Below are positions 7,979 through 14,091 of a stretch of DNA of 14,091 nt, in pieces. Source of the stretch: Polymorphobacter_B sp038225475. Lineage in GTDB: Bacteria; Pseudomonadota; Alphaproteobacteria; Sphingomonadales; Sphingomonadaceae. Below the pieces are notes generated by a model, which was not told the origin of the DNA, did no database searches, and saw nothing but the letters and a program-made list of their open reading frames with translations. Where the stretch lies: assembly GCA_038225475.1 (NCBI GenBank), contig JBBRRA010000021.1:1-14091 (forward strand). Direction: 5' to 3'. Position 1 is the first letter of the stretch. Every line of letters begins with the position of its first letter. Both the position numbers and the translations under genes were made by a program.

Positions 7979-7998
7979 CGGTCTGATGGCGAACCGTC
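7977..7998. terminator. weak inverted repeat between convergent genes
   Basis: GACGGT (7977-7982) and ACCGTC (7993-7998) form a six-base stem with a ten-base loop in the 27-base gap between the sulfatase stop and the stop of the isomerase-like gene. It lacks a T tract. It is the only structure available to separate the two convergent transcripts. Confidence 0.2.
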
Positions 7999-8005
7999 GG
8001 CGATA

Positions 8006-8659
8006 TTAACGGCGCGGGTGCAATCCCTTTTGCATCATGCGCCACTTGAGTTGATCGAACCTGTCCTGGCCGAAGAACGGCTCGCCCTCGAACACCATCA
8101 AGGGGACGCCATAATGTCCGCCGCGGCGTTGAGCATCCTGATTTGCTGCGATCGCTGCATCCAGCCTCGCCGAGTCGGTGGCGACGCAGTGATCGAGTTG
8201 CACGAGATCGGCCCCGATGGCGGCCACCGCGCGCTCCAAGTGATTGCCCTCATGCCAGTTATCGACATGCCCGCCCCATATAGTCCGGCTGACCGCGTCG
8301 ATGAAAGCCAGCCCGTAGCCGGTTTCGGCTGCTGCAACGCCGAGCTGGCTGAGCCAGTATATGTAAGGTTGATGCGCAGGATAAGTGCGCGTCGCCATGT
8401 CCATCACCACTGGGTCAGGGATTGGCCACCGAAACGGCAGATCGAGGAATTCAGCGCAACGGTAGATGTCACGCATAAAATAGCTGAACCACAACGGATC
8501 CGATTTCGCGAAGAAATCAGATTGGCGCACTGCGATCGGATAGACGATGCGAACATTGCAGCGAACATCGAAGTCGCGTTCCAACGCCGCGAGGCGTGAG
8601 GTGACGAGATAGGAATACGGCGATCTGAACGACCAATAAAGATCGTATGACAGGGTCAC
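8006..8659 (-). CDS. 2-hydroxychromene-2-carboxylate isomerase-like / kappa-class GST (DsbA fold)
   Basis: The 217-residue protein has the thioredoxin/DsbA-like fold of kappa glutathione transferases. Ser13 in SFRSPYSYL occupies the catalytic position of 2-hydroxychromene-2-carboxylate isomerase (NahD), and the C-terminal HYGVPLMVF with cis-Pro186, then GEPFFGQDRF, is the conserved glutathione-binding end. Length is normal for the family, and with no signal peptide it should be cytoplasmic. NahD-type enzymes isomerise a ring-cleavage product in naphthalene breakdown with glutathione. No dioxygenase or other aromatic-ring gene is in view, so the true reaction may be another glutathione-dependent isomerisation or conjugation. 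It starts with GTG in a GTGA overlap with the DUF1330 stop and lacks its own clear ribosome site, so translation is probably coupled. It is the last gene of the five-gene operon. Confidence 0.88.
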   Translation of the reverse strand: MTLSYDLYWSFRSPYSYLVTSRLAALERDFDVRCNVRIVYPIAVRQSDFFAKSDPLWFSYFMRDIYRCAEFLDLPFRWPIPDPVVMDMATRTYPAHQPYIYWLSQLGVAAAETGYGLAFIDAVSRTIWGGHVDNWHEGNHLERAVAAIGADLVQLDHCVATDSARLDAAIAANQDAQRRGGHYGVPLMVFEGEPFFGQDRFDQLKWRMMQKGLHPRR

Positions 8660-9078
8660 GCCGACATCGGCCGGGTACGGATATTGAGCTGGCCCGCGAG
8701 CCCTGCAGTGCGATGGTGCTCGATTGCCTTATATTCGGGTAGGCCGACCATCGTGATCATTGCGGCGGGCGACGGATATTCGGCAAGCGCAACCATGTCC
8801 CAAAGTTCGGCGACTTCGCCCAGGATGATGCCAGTCACTGGTCCCGCATAGATCGACCGACCGCCGACCGCCGCCAAGCAGGCCTGCACGCCAGCGCCGT
8901 ATCGTAAATACGCATCGACCCCCGATAGCTGCGGGTCTGAGCCGTCGGGATATTCCGCATACTGCTTGAATTTAAGCAGGTTCACCATGACCATCGGTCC
9001 GTGATCGGTAGCCCCCTCTCCTAAAAAGAACGCGTTCACAGCATCGTGCGTCGGAGCGAGCTGGTTGACGACTTCCAT
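8656..9078 (-). CDS. DUF1330 domain protein
   Basis: A 140-residue protein with the DUF1330 pattern: MVMVNLLKFK on the first strand, a YLRYG helix, VGGRSIYAG, LGEVAELWDMVALAEYPS, and EYKAIEHHRTAGLAG near the end. The fold is a ferredoxin-like alpha/beta barrel dimer related to EthD and Dabb proteins. No enzymatic role is established; relatives often sit in catabolic operons. An ATG at 9078 with AAGGG (9086-9090) seven bases upstream sets the start; this ribosome site lies inside the last codons of the dehalogenase gene, whose stop is three bases away. The stop overlaps the GTG of the next gene by four bases. It is probably an accessory binding or isomerising protein acting on the same substrate as its neighbours, which is inference from position only. 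Confidence 0.88.
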   Translation of the reverse strand: MEVVNQLAPTHDAVNAFFLGEGATDHGPMVMVNLLKFKQYAEYPDGSDPQLSGVDAYLRYGAGVQACLAAVGGRSIYAGPVTGIILGEVAELWDMVALAEYPSPAAMITMVGLPEYKAIEHHRTAGLAGQLNIRTRPMSA

Positions 9079-9081
9079 GGT

Positions 9082-9981
9082 TCAACCCTTGATGAAGCTG
9101 TCGATGAGGGCAACGAGTTGCTCGGGCGCATCCTCTTGCAGAAAATGGCCGCCGCCCTTGATGATCGTGTGAGGCTGCCCCTTGGCGCCGGGAATACGCT
9201 CAATGATTACACGCTCGCCGCCGCGTGTCACCGCATCCTGATCGCTGAAGCAGGTAAGCACCGGCTTATCGAAGCGCTCGAGCACGCGCCATGCCACCTG
9301 ATTTTCTGCAACCGAAGCATGTTCGGGCGTGATGGGAACAAGCAAAGGAAACTGACGCGCGCCCTCTTTATAGCTCTCGTCCGGAAACGGCGCGTCATAG
9401 GCAGCGATTTCTGCAGCCGACAAAGTCCGCGTCGTCCCGCCATTAACGATCACACCGACGGGAAATTGGGGCACCTCCTGGCTGAACTTGAGCCACGCGG
9501 CAAACCCCTCGGACCAGCCTGTCCCGATCGGCAGCCCGGTGTTGGCGATCACAAGACGAGCAAAATATTCGGGGAATGCCGCCACAAGCCGGAGCCCGAT
9601 TAAGCCACCCCAATCCTGGCAGAACAAGGTGATTCCGCTCAGGTCGACCGCCTTCAGCCAGGTGCTCATCCAGGCGACATGGCGTTCATAGGTATAATCG
9701 GTGCGGTGCGCTGGCTTATCCGAGCGCCCGAAGCCGATGAGGTCGGGCGCTACAACGCGGTATCCGGCGGCAACGAGAGGGGCGACGAAATGGCGGTACA
9801 GATACGACCAGCTCGGCTCGCCGTGCATCAGCAGCACGACCGGAGCATCGGTTCGCCCTTCATCGATGAAGTGGATCCTCAGCTCGGTTCCGTCATCGGC
9901 CGTGATGGTCCGGTAATGCGGCGTGAAGGCATAGTCGGCGAGATCGGCGAACCGTTCGTCGGGCGTGCGCAAAACTTGCAT
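9082..9981 (-). CDS. haloalkane dehalogenase (alpha/beta hydrolase, subfamily HLD-I)
   Basis: Haloalkane dehalogenases replace a carbon-bound halogen with hydroxyl. In this 299-residue cytoplasmic protein the nucleophile is Asp123 in CQDWGG, next to the halide-binding Trp124. The HGEPSWSYLYR motif (His53 to Arg63) supplies the oxyanion residue Glu55 and is typical of HLD-I enzymes such as DhlA and DhmA. The acid is Asp249 (or Asp247) in CFSDQDAV and the base is His279 in GGGHFLQED. Trp163 in the cap is a candidate second halide ligand. ATG at 9981 has GAGG seven bases upstream. The gene follows FGE after 33 bases and precedes DUF1330 by three. Many database dehalogenases of this type are untested, so a related hydrolase activity is possible, but the Asp-Trp pair and both halide tryptophans argue for real dehalogenation. 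Confidence 0.9.
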   Translation of the reverse strand: MQVLRTPDERFADLADYAFTPHYRTITADDGTELRIHFIDEGRTDAPVVLLMHGEPSWSYLYRHFVAPLVAAGYRVVAPDLIGFGRSDKPAHRTDYTYERHVAWMSTWLKAVDLSGITLFCQDWGGLIGLRLVAAFPEYFARLVIANTGLPIGTGWSEGFAAWLKFSQEVPQFPVGVIVNGGTTRTLSAAEIAAYDAPFPDESYKEGARQFPLLVPITPEHASVAENQVAWRVLERFDKPVLTCFSDQDAVTRGGERVIIERIPGAKGQPHTIIKGGGHFLQEDAPEQLVALIDSFIKG

Positions 9982-10014
9982 CGGCCATCCTCACGCTCGA
10001 ACCTATTGGCATGA

Positions 10015-10926
10015 TCAATGCTGCAAAGCGGGTTTTGGGTCAATGGCCCGGATTAGCCGCACCCCGATATGGTCCGTACCCATCCCGCGTTCCTGAAATT
10101 GCCGCGCAGCAGGGCGATACCGCGCGCAATAGTTGCTGGCACAAAGATAGGAGCCACCTTTGATGACCCGGCTGTCGCTGCCTGGCGACTCTGGATCGCG
10201 GGTCCATTCCCAGACATTGCCGATCATGTCGTAAAGGCCAAAGCCATTGGGCTTGAAACAGCCGACCGGCGCAAGGCCAACGAAGCCGTCGAGGCCGAGA
10301 TCGCGCAGCGGGAATGGCCCCTGATAATAATTGGCCTGCGGCGTGCCATCTGCTGCAATCGGCTCGGGCAGAGCTTTTGCCCCGCCGCGCGCCGCATACT
10401 CCCACTGCGCCTCGGTCGGCAGTTGCTTGCCCGCCCAGCGCGCATAGGCTTCGGCGTCGGCATAAGCGATTTGCACGACCGGGTCGCTGCCGCGTCCGGA
10501 GATTGATCCGTGTGTACCGGCCGGGTGCCGCCACTGCGCCCCGACCACCCAGCGCCACCATCGTGGATCATCGCCGCTGGGAATCGTGAACACCGCAGAC
10601 CCTGGTTGGTGCATTTCGGGAGGTGCGCCGGTCAATGGTGGTGGGGGCCGCTCAGCAAGCGTCCGGTACCCGGTCGCCGCAACGAATGCGGCGAATTCGC
10701 TGTTGGTCAGTTCGTGGGCGTCGATCTCGAAGCGCTCGACATGGACAAGATGTGGCGGCCCCTCCTCAAGGTACCGCGCGTCCGCGCCCATGACGAAGTC
10801 GCCCGCCGGGATCACCACCATCGCACTATGGCGAAGGTCGGCACAAACCGGAGCCGGAGCATGCGCTGCCTGCCGGTCACATGCTCCAATCAGCAGCGCC
10901 AAGAGCAAAATCAGGCAGCGTGTCAT
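10015..10926 (-). CDS. formylglycine-generating enzyme, predicted inner-membrane lipoprotein
   Basis: FGE oxidises the cysteine of the sulfatase CxPxR motif to formylglycine using oxygen and copper. This 303-residue protein has the FGE-sulfatase fold from about residue 34 (MVVIPAGDFVMG) to 293, with PTEAQWEYAARGG, GNVWEWT, and the diagnostic KGGSYLCASNYCARYR. Cys262 and Cys267 match the spacing of the human copper-binding pair Cys336/Cys341, so it is a genuine FGE and not one of the many catalytically unrelated relatives such as EgtB. The N-terminus is a lipoprotein signal with lipobox IGAC (Cys16) followed by Asp17, which in E. coli rules means retention in the inner membrane. It therefore likely acts in the periplasm, meeting sulfatases as they emerge from export. 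The start is ATG at 10926, 18 bases after the Coq4-family stop, with no clear ribosome site. The sulfatases themselves are in neighbouring transcripts. Confidence 0.92.
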   Translation of the reverse strand: MTRCLILLLALLIGACDRQAAHAPAPVCADLRHSAMVVIPAGDFVMGADARYLEEGPPHLVHVERFEIDAHELTNSEFAAFVAATGYRTLAERPPPPLTGAPPEMHQPGSAVFTIPSGDDPRWWRWVVGAQWRHPAGTHGSISGRGSDPVVQIAYADAEAYARWAGKQLPTEAQWEYAARGGAKALPEPIAADGTPQANYYQGPFPLRDLGLDGFVGLAPVGCFKPNGFGLYDMIGNVWEWTRDPESPGSDSRVIKGGSYLCASNYCARYRPAARQFQERGMGTDHIGVRLIRAIDPKPALQH

Positions 10927-10944
10927 TGGCGCACGCGATGTTTG

Positions 10945-11685
10945 CTATGCCGTGCGCAATTCGGGCGTACGCGCGTCGAGCAGTAGCTGAAATCGTTGAT
11001 AGGCGACCGGCTCGGCAATATTCAGTCGTATGCGTGCACTGCGGATCGGCTCCGCAAGCAGAGCTTCATAGTCTTCGCCCGACAACCACGCGGCATTGCG
11101 TCCATGCCGATAGCCTTCCCAAACAGCCCGCGCGAAAGCCCGACCGTGGCCGTGTCTGAGCTCTTTCAGCGCCGCGCCAACGGCAACAAACGCCCAGCCG
11201 AGCCCGCGCGTCTGCGCGTAGGAGAACGCAACGAGGCAAGCTTCGCCAGCCTGCTCGTCGGCCTTGTACCCTGTCAGAACATGCCAGAGATCATGGACAT
11301 CGCGTTCACGCCGACCGAACCATGCATAGGGATGCTCAAGGTCGATCGAGGTCAAATCGGTACGACTGACCTCCGCAAGTCCGTCGGCTGAGTATCCGGT
11401 AGTGGCAAGGAAATCGGCATACGCTGCACCAACTGTGCCCGCTTCGAAACCCGCGACAAAGCGGCGGTCGGTCAGCCGCTGCGAAAGCTCGATGCGTCGA
11501 AACGCAATCTGCCCGCCTGCCGCGGTTTCAAGCAATCGATGATAGTTGCGACGCGCTGTCCCAACGTTCAACGCTCGCATGATCCGGAACACCTGCGCGG
11601 TGTCGTTACCGTCGGCAAGCAGCCGCCGCAGCGCCACGAACGCGGTTCGCCAGTCGCGACGCTGAGTGAAAACGCGGTCAGCCAT
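10945..11685 (-). CDS. Coq4-family protein
   Basis: Coq4 proteins bind a divalent metal through an HDxxH...E motif and act in ubiquinone assembly, recently linked in eukaryotes to C1 oxidative decarboxylation of the ring. Here the motif is His131-Asp132-x-x-His135 in RDVHDLWHVLTGY with Glu148, one residue further along than the usual 11-residue spacing. The rest of this 246-residue protein is alpha-helical, as expected, with no signal peptide or clear membrane segment. I prefer ATG at 11685, with AAAGG (11693-11697) seven bases upstream, over a TTG two codons earlier. It is the first gene of the operon with FGE and the dehalogenase, away from any other ubiquinone gene. Either it is a housekeeping ubiquinone protein trapped in this operon, or a paralogue with another substrate. 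The family call is firm; the role is not. Confidence 0.85.
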   Translation of the reverse strand: MADRVFTQRRDWRTAFVALRRLLADGNDTAQVFRIMRALNVGTARRNYHRLLETAAGGQIAFRRIELSQRLTDRRFVAGFEAGTVGAAYADFLATTGYSADGLAEVSRTDLTSIDLEHPYAWFGRRERDVHDLWHVLTGYKADEQAGEACLVAFSYAQTRGLGWAFVAVGAALKELRHGHGRAFARAVWEGYRHGRNAAWLSGEDYEALLAEPIRSARIRLNIAEPVAYQRFQLLLDARTPELRTA

Positions 11686-12191
11686 GTGCAAGCCTTTCTA
11701 AGCGCATCTGCTGTGCCATTTCCTCCAACCGTGGACAAGACGTACGGAATATACCCATGACCGCGATAGCGGCTGCTGTTTGCGACGATTTAGGGGTCAG
11801 GTGTTCGTGTTCAATCGACTGCGGTTTTCACAAGGAACGTGCAACTCTCGGTGTCGGTCACGCCGACCAGCAGGAACAGCGCGTTGGCGTCCGGGAAGCG
11901 GCGCAGCTCGCGGAATGATTTGACCTAAAGCGCCGTCAGCCTGCCCATCGCCCATGCTATCGAATCGGGCGAAGACGACCTCACATCGCCTGAACCAATC
12001 CCACAAACCGTCGCGAATTCCCGCAACCGCCAGTAAATGTCTGCGGACGGTTTTACGCAAGAATATCAATAGTTTATTCGATTTGGTCGGTTTTGTACGA
12101 ACAGCTGGGACTGTGGGAAGTGGCGGGCCACGACCGATGAAGATGATCACTACGAATACGCTGTAGCACTATAATCGCACCTACGCCTTGG
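11686..12191. other. intergenic region with no intact gene
   Basis: These 506 bases lie between the OLD-family stop and the Coq4-family start, both minus strand, and should hold the promoter of the five-gene operon. GC falls here: the line 12061-12120 is about 43% by hand count against about 60-67% in the operon. Open frames across it (minus 11797-12150, plus 11954-12166) have no recognisable domain and mixed codon quality. An orphan 3' coding fragment lies at 11811-11924. Close to the operon, GGAGG (minus strand, 11722-11726) precedes a 13-codon frame overlapping the Coq4-family start. I see no convincing promoter, terminator, attachment site or tRNA. Confidence 0.5.
11811..11924 (-). pseudogene. 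orphan 3' end of an unidentified coding sequence
   Basis: Between a TAG at 11925-11927 and a TGA at 11811-11813 the minus strand encodes 37 residues, VKSFRELRRFPDANALF and onward to a TDTESC segment ending KTAVD. Nearly every codon in this stretch ends in G or C, as in real genes of this genome, and there is no plausible start. The other minus-strand frame just upstream (GDGQADGALGQ) could have joined it through a one-base shift. It therefore looks like the tail of a gene lost by deletion or frameshift. I do not recognise the family. Chance codon bias in a GC-rich genome is the main alternative. Confidence 0.35.
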
Positions 12192-14091
12192 TCACGGCAG
12201 GAATTTCCCAATCCGATCGAAAGCCGTCTCGAACCGCTTCAGCGTTTCTTGGACCGGCTTGCCCTTGCCTTTCCACAGTTCAGGATGCTGCAAAAGATAA
12301 AGCGATGGATCATAATGACTGTATTCGGGAATCGGCTCTGGAAGGAGCCGGAAGTATGCTTCCGCCTTCTTCACCAGCCGTTGCGTCGTCGCATCCGCAG
12401 CTTCCAGTTTTTCAACCGTCAGCAAATGATCGCCCGAGAGCGAATAGGTTCGGTTGATCAGATCGACGAAAAACGCGGGATCGAAGAAATCTTCGACATC
12501 AGCCTCATCCTTACCGGCCACTTCCGTCGCCAGGATGATACGCTCTTCCTCCAGCAATTTCGATTTGTGGAGATCGTCCATCTTTCGCTTCTGGCCGCGT
12601 TCATAATCCGTCAGCACCGCGACGTTGAGCTTGTTCCCGTAGAAAAGCCGCACGAAAGGTAACACCTTGTCGATGCCGCCGGAGGGGCACATTGCCCATT
12701 GCGGTGAGAGGTGCGTCCTTCCCGCCGCCTTCAAAGCCGAAGACGCTGCCTGAAGATAGAGGATGTCGCTCGGTCCTTCGACGAGCAGCGTATTCAGGCC
12801 AATCACGAGGGTTTGCGTGACCTCAAAGCCCATCGCCCCGAAGATCGGAAAGTTGGTCTGGGGGTCCGTGGTCAGCACGTCCGGACGGATTTTCGTGCCG
12901 ATCGAAGATCGACGGCCCCTCTGGTCCAACTTCACAACGTCTTCCACCGTCCGGACGCTGGCAAGATCATGAGCCGGAACCATGAAAGGCGAGTGCGTCG
13001 AGAAAATAAGCTGATGATGCGGCGCGATCTGTTCCGCAAAATATCGCAACAAGTCCTTCTGCGCCGTCCCGTGAAGCGTCAGACCTGGCTCATCGAGCAA
13101 CAGGATGACGTTGCCGTGGGTCTTTTTGATCTGGGCAAACTTCACGAGAAAGGAAAAGAACCAGATGAAACCAGCGGAACGCTCGGAGAATGGCACCGTT
13201 ACGCCGTGCAGTCCGTTTTCAACGCGAGCGCGGGCGACAGGACCGCTGTTGAAGGGAGCAGGATCACCAGACTTGCCTTCCGACAGGACCACCTTGATTT
13301 TCAGGTCGTCATTCTGCGTCCAGTACTCGAAGATCTGATCCGTAATCCGTAGGGCAGCAGCTTCACACTTGGCGTTCAACTCCTCGAACTGCGTCGTGGC
13401 GGCTAAGTCATCGAGCGTCGTGCCAGCATATTCCAGGAAGTCGAGGAACACGCGATCACCGCTATCGATCGCCACACCGTTCTGCTTATCGGTGTTAAGC
13501 TGGTTAATCGACAACTCGCCACTCATGCGGTCGTAGTGCGAGAAATACATGAACTTTGGCGTGCGGGCGTTCAAAATATCGATTGCTCGGAGATGGGCGG
13601 AGTTCTTCCGAAATTTCACAATCGCCGCAAGCAGGCTTTCCTGACTCGCGGTTCTGGTTCCAAGAGCCTGTAGCGCATCCGCCGCTTGCTGCGTGGTCTT
13701 CGCCGCAGTGATAACCGCGCCCTCTTCGACATTAACTGCAAACTGTTTGACCAGATTTTCCAGAGCCTTGCTTTCATTGATTGGCAAAGTCCAGGTCGTG
13801 CCGTCCTGCTCGTATGTCTTGTAAATAATAACCGTCGAGCCGGTGAGGACGCCCTTACCGAGTTCGGCTTCCACCGCTGCAATGTCGGCGGCGTCCGTTT
13901 CCCATTCCGTTGTCATAACCGGGGCGTCACCGTCAGGGTGGCGCTGGTCGTATTCGGACAGGTAGCGGCGGGGGTAGTTTTCGATTTTCCCGTATTGCTT
14001 GAATGCCTCGTTCGTCGAGCGCAAACCCTCCAGCGCCTTCAGAAAAGCAGACTTTCCCGCCTCGTTCTTGCCGACGAGACACGTGGACTGC
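12192..14091 (-). CDS. OLD-family ATPase with TOPRIM nuclease domain, 5' end missing
   Basis: The frame runs past the window edge; the visible 632 residues lack only the first few dozen. Numbering from the first whole codon (14090): Walker A GKNEAGKS at 7-14, an ABC-type signature ERSAGF at 303-308, Walker B ILLLDEPG with Asp333-Glu334, and the switch His366 in FSTHSPF. A C-terminal TOPRIM domain follows, with Glu438 in LLVEGPSD, the acidic pair Asp495/Glu497 in LTDYERG, and a downstream VEDFFD. This ATPase plus TOPRIM order defines overcoming-lysogenization-defect (OLD) nucleases, several of which defend against phage. The Gabija protein GajA has the same plan, but no UvrD-like helicase gene follows; the next gene downstream is Coq4-family, 506 bases on. 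It is best called class 1 OLD, with a partner gene outside the window not excluded. GC is near 52-55% by sample, lower than the neighbours. Confidence 0.9.
   Translation of the reverse strand, partial: QSTCLVGKNEAGKSAFLKALEGLRSTNEAFKQYGKIENYPRRYLSEYDQRHPDGDAPVMTTEWETDAADIAAVEAELGKGVLTGSTVIIYKTYEQDGTTWTLPINESKALENLVKQFAVNVEEGAVITAAKTTQQAADALQALGTRTASQESLLAAIVKFRKNSAHLRAIDILNARTPKFMYFSHYDRMSGELSINQLNTDKQNGVAIDSGDRVFLDFLEYAGTTLDDLAATTQFEELNAKCEAAALRITDQIFEYWTQNDDLKIKVVLSEGKSGDPAPFNSGPVARARVENGLHGVTVPFSERSAGFIWFFSFLVKFAQIKKTHGNVILLLDEPGLTLHGTAQKDLLRYFAEQIAPHHQLIFSTHSPFMVPAHDLASVRTVEDVVKLDQRGRRSSIGTKIRPDVLTTDPQTNFPIFGAMGFEVTQTLVIGLNTLLVEGPSDILYLQAASSALKAAGRTHLSPQWAMCPSGGIDKVLPFVRLFYGNKLNVAVLTDYERGQKRKMDDLHKSKLLEEERIILATEVAGKDEADVEDFFDPAFFVDLINRTYSLSGDHLLTVEKLEAADATTQRLVKKAEAYFRLLPEPIPEYSHYDPSLYLLQHPELWKGKGKPVQETLKRFETAFDRIGKFLP

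Noticed and set aside
11686..11691. TTG start two codons before the ATG of the Coq4-family gene
   Set aside because: The AAAGG ribosome site is seven bases from the ATG and nearly touches the TTG, so ATG at 11685 is preferred.
11797..12150. 117-codon open frame on the minus strand as an intact gene
   Set aside because: Sequence is low in recognisable features, rich in Arg/Pro near the end, and its 3' part is out of frame with the stretch that has the strong coding signal.
11954..12166. 70-codon plus-strand frame ending near the OLD gene
   Set aside because: No ribosome binding site, no recognisable domain and AT-rich mixed codons; it could not be supported as a gene.
12711..13352. 213-codon open frame on the plus strand
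   Set aside because: Antisense to the Walker B and signature region of the OLD gene; its composition is typical of a reverse-complement shadow.
12192..14091. Gabija GajA
   Set aside because: The domain order fits GajA, but the GajB helicase expected directly downstream is absent; 506 bases of non-coding DNA and a Coq4-family gene follow instead. OLD class 1 is the safer name.

Overview
This GC-rich window (about 60-65% G+C in the 60-base lines I counted by eye, lower at the right edge) looks like a chromosomal catabolic region of an alphaproteobacterium, most likely a sphingomonad (Sphingomonas, Sphingopyxis, Novosphingobium or Sphingobium type). The guess rests on the gene mix: Coq4-family protein, DUF1330, haloalkane dehalogenase subfamily I, exported amidase and M20 peptidase, and FGE-dependent sulfatases. 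The sequence alone does not fix the genus. No tRNA, rRNA, CRISPR array or intact insertion sequence was seen.

Layout, left to right. (1) 1-326, plus strand: 3' end of a DUF427 gene, convergent with the next block. (2) 377-5808, minus strand, read right to left: membrane-anchored sulfatase, TetR regulator (13-base overlap), exported M20 metallopeptidase, exported amidase-signature hydrolase. (3) 5809-6208: a 400-base divergent control region. (4) 6209-7978, plus strand: a second sulfatase, of the Pseudomonas arylsulfatase type, with a signal peptide and a C-terminal membrane segment. (5) 8006-11685, minus strand: a tight five-gene operon, in order of transcription Coq4-family protein, lipoprotein formylglycine-generating enzyme (FGE), haloalkane dehalogenase, DUF1330 protein, kappa-GST / 2-hydroxychromene-2-carboxylate isomerase-like protein. 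(6) 11686-12191: about 500 bases with no intact gene but one orphan 3' coding fragment. (7) 12192-14091, minus strand: most of an OLD-family ATPase/TOPRIM nuclease, running off the window, in DNA of lower GC.

How the parts fit together: the FGE keeps the two catalytic cysteines and both sulfatases keep the cysteine that FGE converts to formylglycine, so the window encodes a complete sulfatase maturation and hydrolysis unit. Its topology is the most notable feature. The FGE is predicted to be a lipoprotein with Asp at +2 (inner-membrane retention). One sulfatase has an N-terminal membrane anchor and the other a C-terminal one. Maturation and catalysis therefore probably both occur on the periplasmic face of the inner membrane. 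The exported amidase and peptidase add amide-bond hydrolysis in the same compartment, while the cytoplasmic dehalogenase and isomerase-like protein could act on the imported aglycone. The substrate is unknown; a sulfated, possibly amidated or halogenated organic compound is an inference only. The OLD gene at the right edge looks unrelated and may mark a defence or acquired segment.
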